Shown in pieces: positions 60,266-64,000 of a DNA stretch of 64,000 nt (position 1 is its first letter; the number at the start of each line of letters is the position of its first letter). The position numbers and the translations under genes are program-made. The notes beneath the pieces were generated by a model. It did no database searches, had not been told where the DNA came from, and worked only from the letters and a program-made list of their open reading frames with translations. The stretch comes from Zerene cesonia (Eukaryota > Arthropoda > Insecta > Lepidoptera > Pieridae). The stretch lies in assembly GCF_012273895.1 (NCBI RefSeq), contig NC_052122.1, forward strand, positions 11,408,001 through 11,472,000, written 5' to 3'.

Positions 60266-62605
60266 ATGATCTTAGGTCTTATATCTTCTTGCTCCGCGCA
60301 TGGAGAGGAAATTTTACCAAAAACCAATCGTACATTACCAAAAGACATGTGAGTGTTTGAATTGCTTATACATTTTAATATAATAACGCAACAGAACAAG
60401 TATGTATTTTTTTTAATTGTTATAAGGGTTACAGGCTTACGATACAAGCCATCTTAGTAAAGGTCTGCAGTTCATATTATCCTTATAAGTCATGACCCAA
60501 TGATACCGAGATTATGATACAACATCTTGCTTTCATAAAAACCATTGCATTTGATTAATTTAATTTTAGTTTACTGGGAAACAAATAGAACTTTTAAAGT
60601 TTATTTTGTCATAATATACAATAACGTCTTCACGTTTTTTATCTTATTGCTCAGTACCCCATTGGAATTACACTAAGTAAAACTAATATAATTTACTAGT
60701 TCATGAGTGTTTGGAAACTATGCACCGCTACCGAAATGATTTTCAATCGCTTTTAGTTAAATTCGTTTTAATAGAAAACGAGAACCAGCCGTACGTGGTC
60801 TCTGTTCAGTAAAATTTATGCAAAAATCATAGGTCGTATTTCACTGGTAGTAGCTAACCAGATTATTTCAATACACGGACCGAATCAAAGACAGATTTTA
60901 CTGCATCTTGCTGGTTTTTCAGGTATGTAATTCGAGCAACGGAATATCAAATTGGAATTCTTGTTAATGGGACCAATGCAACTGATAAAAACCCCACGTG
61001 AGTAAAATTAAAAATATTACATTTTTTCACTTCGTCTTTTACCGTTTAGAAACACAGTTTTTTTCATAACATCAAAGATAGGACTCCATAGATGTAGATA
61101 GTAATAGTTAAGTTATATCCTGCTAATCCAACTATTATTATAAACACGAAAGTTTTTAAAAATAGATGCATGTTTGTTACTCTTTCACGCAAAAACTAAT
61201 GAATGATTTTTAATGAAACTTTACAATTACGTACCTTATATATCAAAATAAGACATATGCTATATAAACATTTGCTATTTCCCAGGGTTCGATCGCGGGT
61301 GAAACCGCGCGTCGCAGCTTGTATAGTCATAAGCTTATATTGGTACACGTGTAGAATACATAAATTAACGTATTCTCGAAATGTATAGTTCATTTATTGA
61401 TATAACCTTTCAAATTACCGAGAATTCATCCCACATAATTAAAATGTATCATATAAAATGAAACGAAATTTCTGAAATTCGCCGATCGAATTGCTTCAAA
61501 ATAGACTTCGGCGAAATGAATAAATCTTCAATTGAATAAAACACCCAATTTGATGTCTTTCATATATTTCTTTAAAATTAATATTTTATTACTTTTATGC
61601 TACTAAAAATCAAATAAAAAGCTCTTGGGTATTTCGAGAATCTTTAAAATTCACTTTTTGGCAAAATAGTTACATGTTATTTATTACCATAAAACTTTCT
61701 ATTTTAAGTTATATTATTTTCAACCACAAACCTTACAATTTATTGTTCTTCTTCAGATTCTTTAGACGCTAAAAAACACGGCCTATGAATGGTGACCTTT
61801 ATTTTTTTTTAAAGTGTATAAACTTATCTTATTTCCCGATCTTTATTTATAAGTAGTAAAAGCCTTTTACTAATTTTGAAACAACATCGAAAACAAAATA
61901 TTTCTAGAATATTCCATTATTTTCTATACACAGAGGGCGCCAAGAATCCGTGACATTCTACCACCTCAATGGTTCTAACCTGAATCTCAAGGACCTGCCA
62001 ACACCGCTGCTCACCAACGTGACTGCTGAAAATGTGGTGGGTGTCGCGCCTGTCAACACTACTGTACCTTGGGAGGCTTTGAAGAATCTGGGAATAAAAC
62101 TGCCGCCCCAATCTGGTAAAATCTCACTACTGTTTTTTATTATTGTGATTTAGTTGAATGAAAATTATCAAACGTTTTAAGATACACATATCAGTTTAAT
62201 GATGCTGATGATGATTCAATTTAAAATTAATTATATTGAATTGTAAATGCAAATATTGTCATATGGTGAAGCAAAAAAACGTATAGTTTAATCAATATTT
62301 GTAAATAATTTTACATTTCTTTTATTTGTAGCGAAAATAGTTTCAATTCTATATATACAAAAGAATAATGAATAAAATATAATTCAATTCCAGATCATTC
62401 CGCAATCCGATCCAGACGAAACGTTGTAAAAATACCAGCTAATATAACGAAGGCCTCATTCCTCATACCCTCAGAAATTGGCTTGCAGTCTATCTCGCTT
62501 CCGCTTATGTCCCTCAACAGCAATTTATCAAGAATACCTGTTCCCATACCGAATGTATCTGTTGTTAGTTATACTAAAGCTAACACTGTTGTTCATAAAC
62601 CATAG
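60266..62605 (+). CDS. Unrecognised sequon-rich, probably secreted protein
   Basis: Four exons with agreeing phases: 60266-60348, 60923-60997, 61934-62115, 62394-62605, at least 183 residues. The first exon follows a good acceptor (TTGTTTCAG) and its ATG is the first codon after it, so an untranslated exon, or a further coding exon, must lie upstream. The N-terminus MILGLISSCSA is weakly hydrophobic and could be the end of, or a minimal, signal peptide. There are nine N-x-S/T sequons: NRT, NGT, NAT, NGS, NVT, NTT, NIT, NLS, NVS. A basic RSRR at residues 119-122 resembles a furin site and separates a polar first part from a hydrophobic-patterned last 61 residues (ASFLIPSEIGLQSISLPL). No family recognised. 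The sequons strongly suggest passage through the ER. Confidence 0.65.
61130..61322 (+). mobile_element. Helitron-like non-autonomous element (Lep1 type), diverged
   Basis: From TATTATTATAAACACGAAAG to GAAACCGCGCGTCGCAGCTT GT. It lies in the second intron of the sequon-rich gene. Confidence 0.65.
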
Positions 62606-62749
62606 AAAATTGTATAGATAACAATTTAGCTCGCTTATATTGGCTTTAGACAGAAGCGGACATATTTTTGTAAAAAATTCAGTCTTGGATTAAAATCTTA
62701 TTATGAGTTACTATGGATATTTTAATGGAATCTTAAAAAACAGTTAATG

Positions 62750-62755
62750 AATAAA
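62750..62755 (+). terminator. Candidate polyadenylation signal of the sequon-rich gene
   Basis: AATAAA 145 bases after the stop codon. Confidence 0.5.
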
Positions 62756-64000
62756 CATTTCTTTAATTATATCGCTCTCAAAAAGTTGAATACCAACCAT
62801 TGTGAACCATCTCTTTTTTTCTTAAGGTGGTAAAACACGGAATACGCAGGTTACTTGTACACGGTACTATGAGAAAAATTTATTGTATCATGATACAAAC
62901 TTTCAGTGAAGCAGCATTTGAGCGCCATGTTTATGAATACCTTTATCATTTCCTATGGACTCCATCATTAACTCATTATGTCAAACTAAGGATATTAGCA
63001 TCACAGTTTTCTATCTAAAAGAAAATATTTCACACATTCAAGACCGCTTCAATAGTTTTATAAAACTTTTGGTACAATTGCTGTACAGTTATTCATCGTA
63101 AAATTACAGTAATATTTCTTCAATTATCATATATTTTATATGCTTTTATTAGACACAAGTGCCTTCTTAATTATTGTTGACTTTACACATTGGTCCCGAT
63201 TATTCGATGAACCATATATAGATTACTAGCATTCCGCCCGCGGCTTTGCTCGCGTAGTCGCAGGAAAGATAGACCCAGAGTTTTCCTGGCATATTCACGT
63301 TCCCCTGGGATTTCCGGGAAAACATGTTTTTTATATCCTATGTCTCTCCCCCGGTTCTAAGCTACCTCTGCACAAATTTTCAGCCAAATCGGTAAATCCG
63401 TTCTTGAGTTATAAATAGTGTAAGTAACACCGCTTACTTTTATGTATATATATATATATAGACTAGCTGCACCCGGCAAACGCTGTTCTGCCTTACTCTT
63501 ATCATTTAGGGGTATGAAAAATAGATGTTGGCCGATTCTCATAGATACCGGATAAGCACAAAACATTTCATCAAAATCGGTCAAGCCGTTTCGGAGGAGT
63601 ATGGCAACGAAAACTGTGACACGAGAATTTTATATATATAGATATATGCAAAGTGGAACCATGACTGACGGATCACGTGGCTCTCGCTCAGTCCCACATG
63701 TTACGTAAGTCCGGGCTATTTCTCAATTAGAACAGCTCATTCAAATAAAATATAAAAGTGTGTATTTATTTATTTACTTAAAAGAAAACAAATTTTACCG
63801 GAGGAAACCAAACCGTTACAATCAAAGTTAATATATAAATTATGTAGCTTGAAAAATATATATTTTTTGAATATATCTTCCTTAGTAAAGAAAGGAAGTA
63901 GCATTAGAAGGAATACAAGGAATAAAAAGGAGTGTGCCCGCTGCTCACCCCGGTCGGCTTAGTAAACCTTATGTGTTGTGGTCGTCGCTACGGAAGGGGA
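62756..64000. other. Right-end intergenic DNA
   Basis: No supported gene. A degraded element with CGCCCGCGGCTTTGCTCGCG spans about 63225-63440. The second copy of the GACCCGGCAAACGC repeat follows it directly. Confidence 0.5.
63464..63643 (+). repeat. Dispersed repeat, second copy of the family at 42930-43108
   Basis: Starts CTGCACCCGGCAAACGCTGT and ends AACTGTGACACGAGAATTTT, closely matching the other copy. Confidence 0.75.

Overview
The window is animal nuclear DNA and almost certainly lepidopteran (moth or butterfly). Genes are split by GT-AG introns with AT-rich non-coding DNA. The intergenic and intronic space is crowded with short dispersed repeats of the kind typical of Lepidoptera: Helitron-type elements that start near ACTAATATTATAAATGCG and end near GCGCAGCTAGT, a repeat starting CCGACTTCAAA, tRNA-derived SINEs and poly(A) retroposons. 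There are no bacterial features, CRISPR arrays or rRNA genes. Three runs of N (33725-33864, 38876-39875, 50076-51075) are assembly gaps.

Layout, left to right. (1) 4365-8875 (+): the last eight coding exons of a K+-dependent Na+/Ca2+ exchanger (SLC24/NCKX family); its 5' exons lie left of the window. (2) 13271-19617 (-): a three-exon gene for an unrecognised 228-residue secreted protein. (3) 20923-33336 (+): a complete ten-exon EDEM3-type ER alpha-mannosidase (GH47 plus PA domain, 843 residues), the most securely identified gene. Genes 2 and 3 diverge from a 1.3 kb shared upstream region. (4) A cluster of predicted four-helix membrane proteins: gene A (46039 down to 40305 or 36706, -), a single-exon gene (46797-47183, +) and gene B (58650-48974, -, nine exons, 403 residues). 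A and B share the same phases at their first five exon ends and look like tandem duplicates with separate cytoplasmic tails. (5) 60266-62605 (+): a four-exon gene for an unrecognised protein with nine N-glycosylation sequons and a furin-like site.

No shared pathway links all these genes. EDEM3 works in ER-associated degradation of glycoproteins and the exchanger in Ca2+ export or compartment loading. The four-helix cluster and the two secreted proteins are the unexplained part of the window.

All exon boundaries were derived by hand from reading frame, splice dinucleotides and phase agreement between neighbouring exons. No alignment or database search was run. Family assignments rest on remembered motifs.
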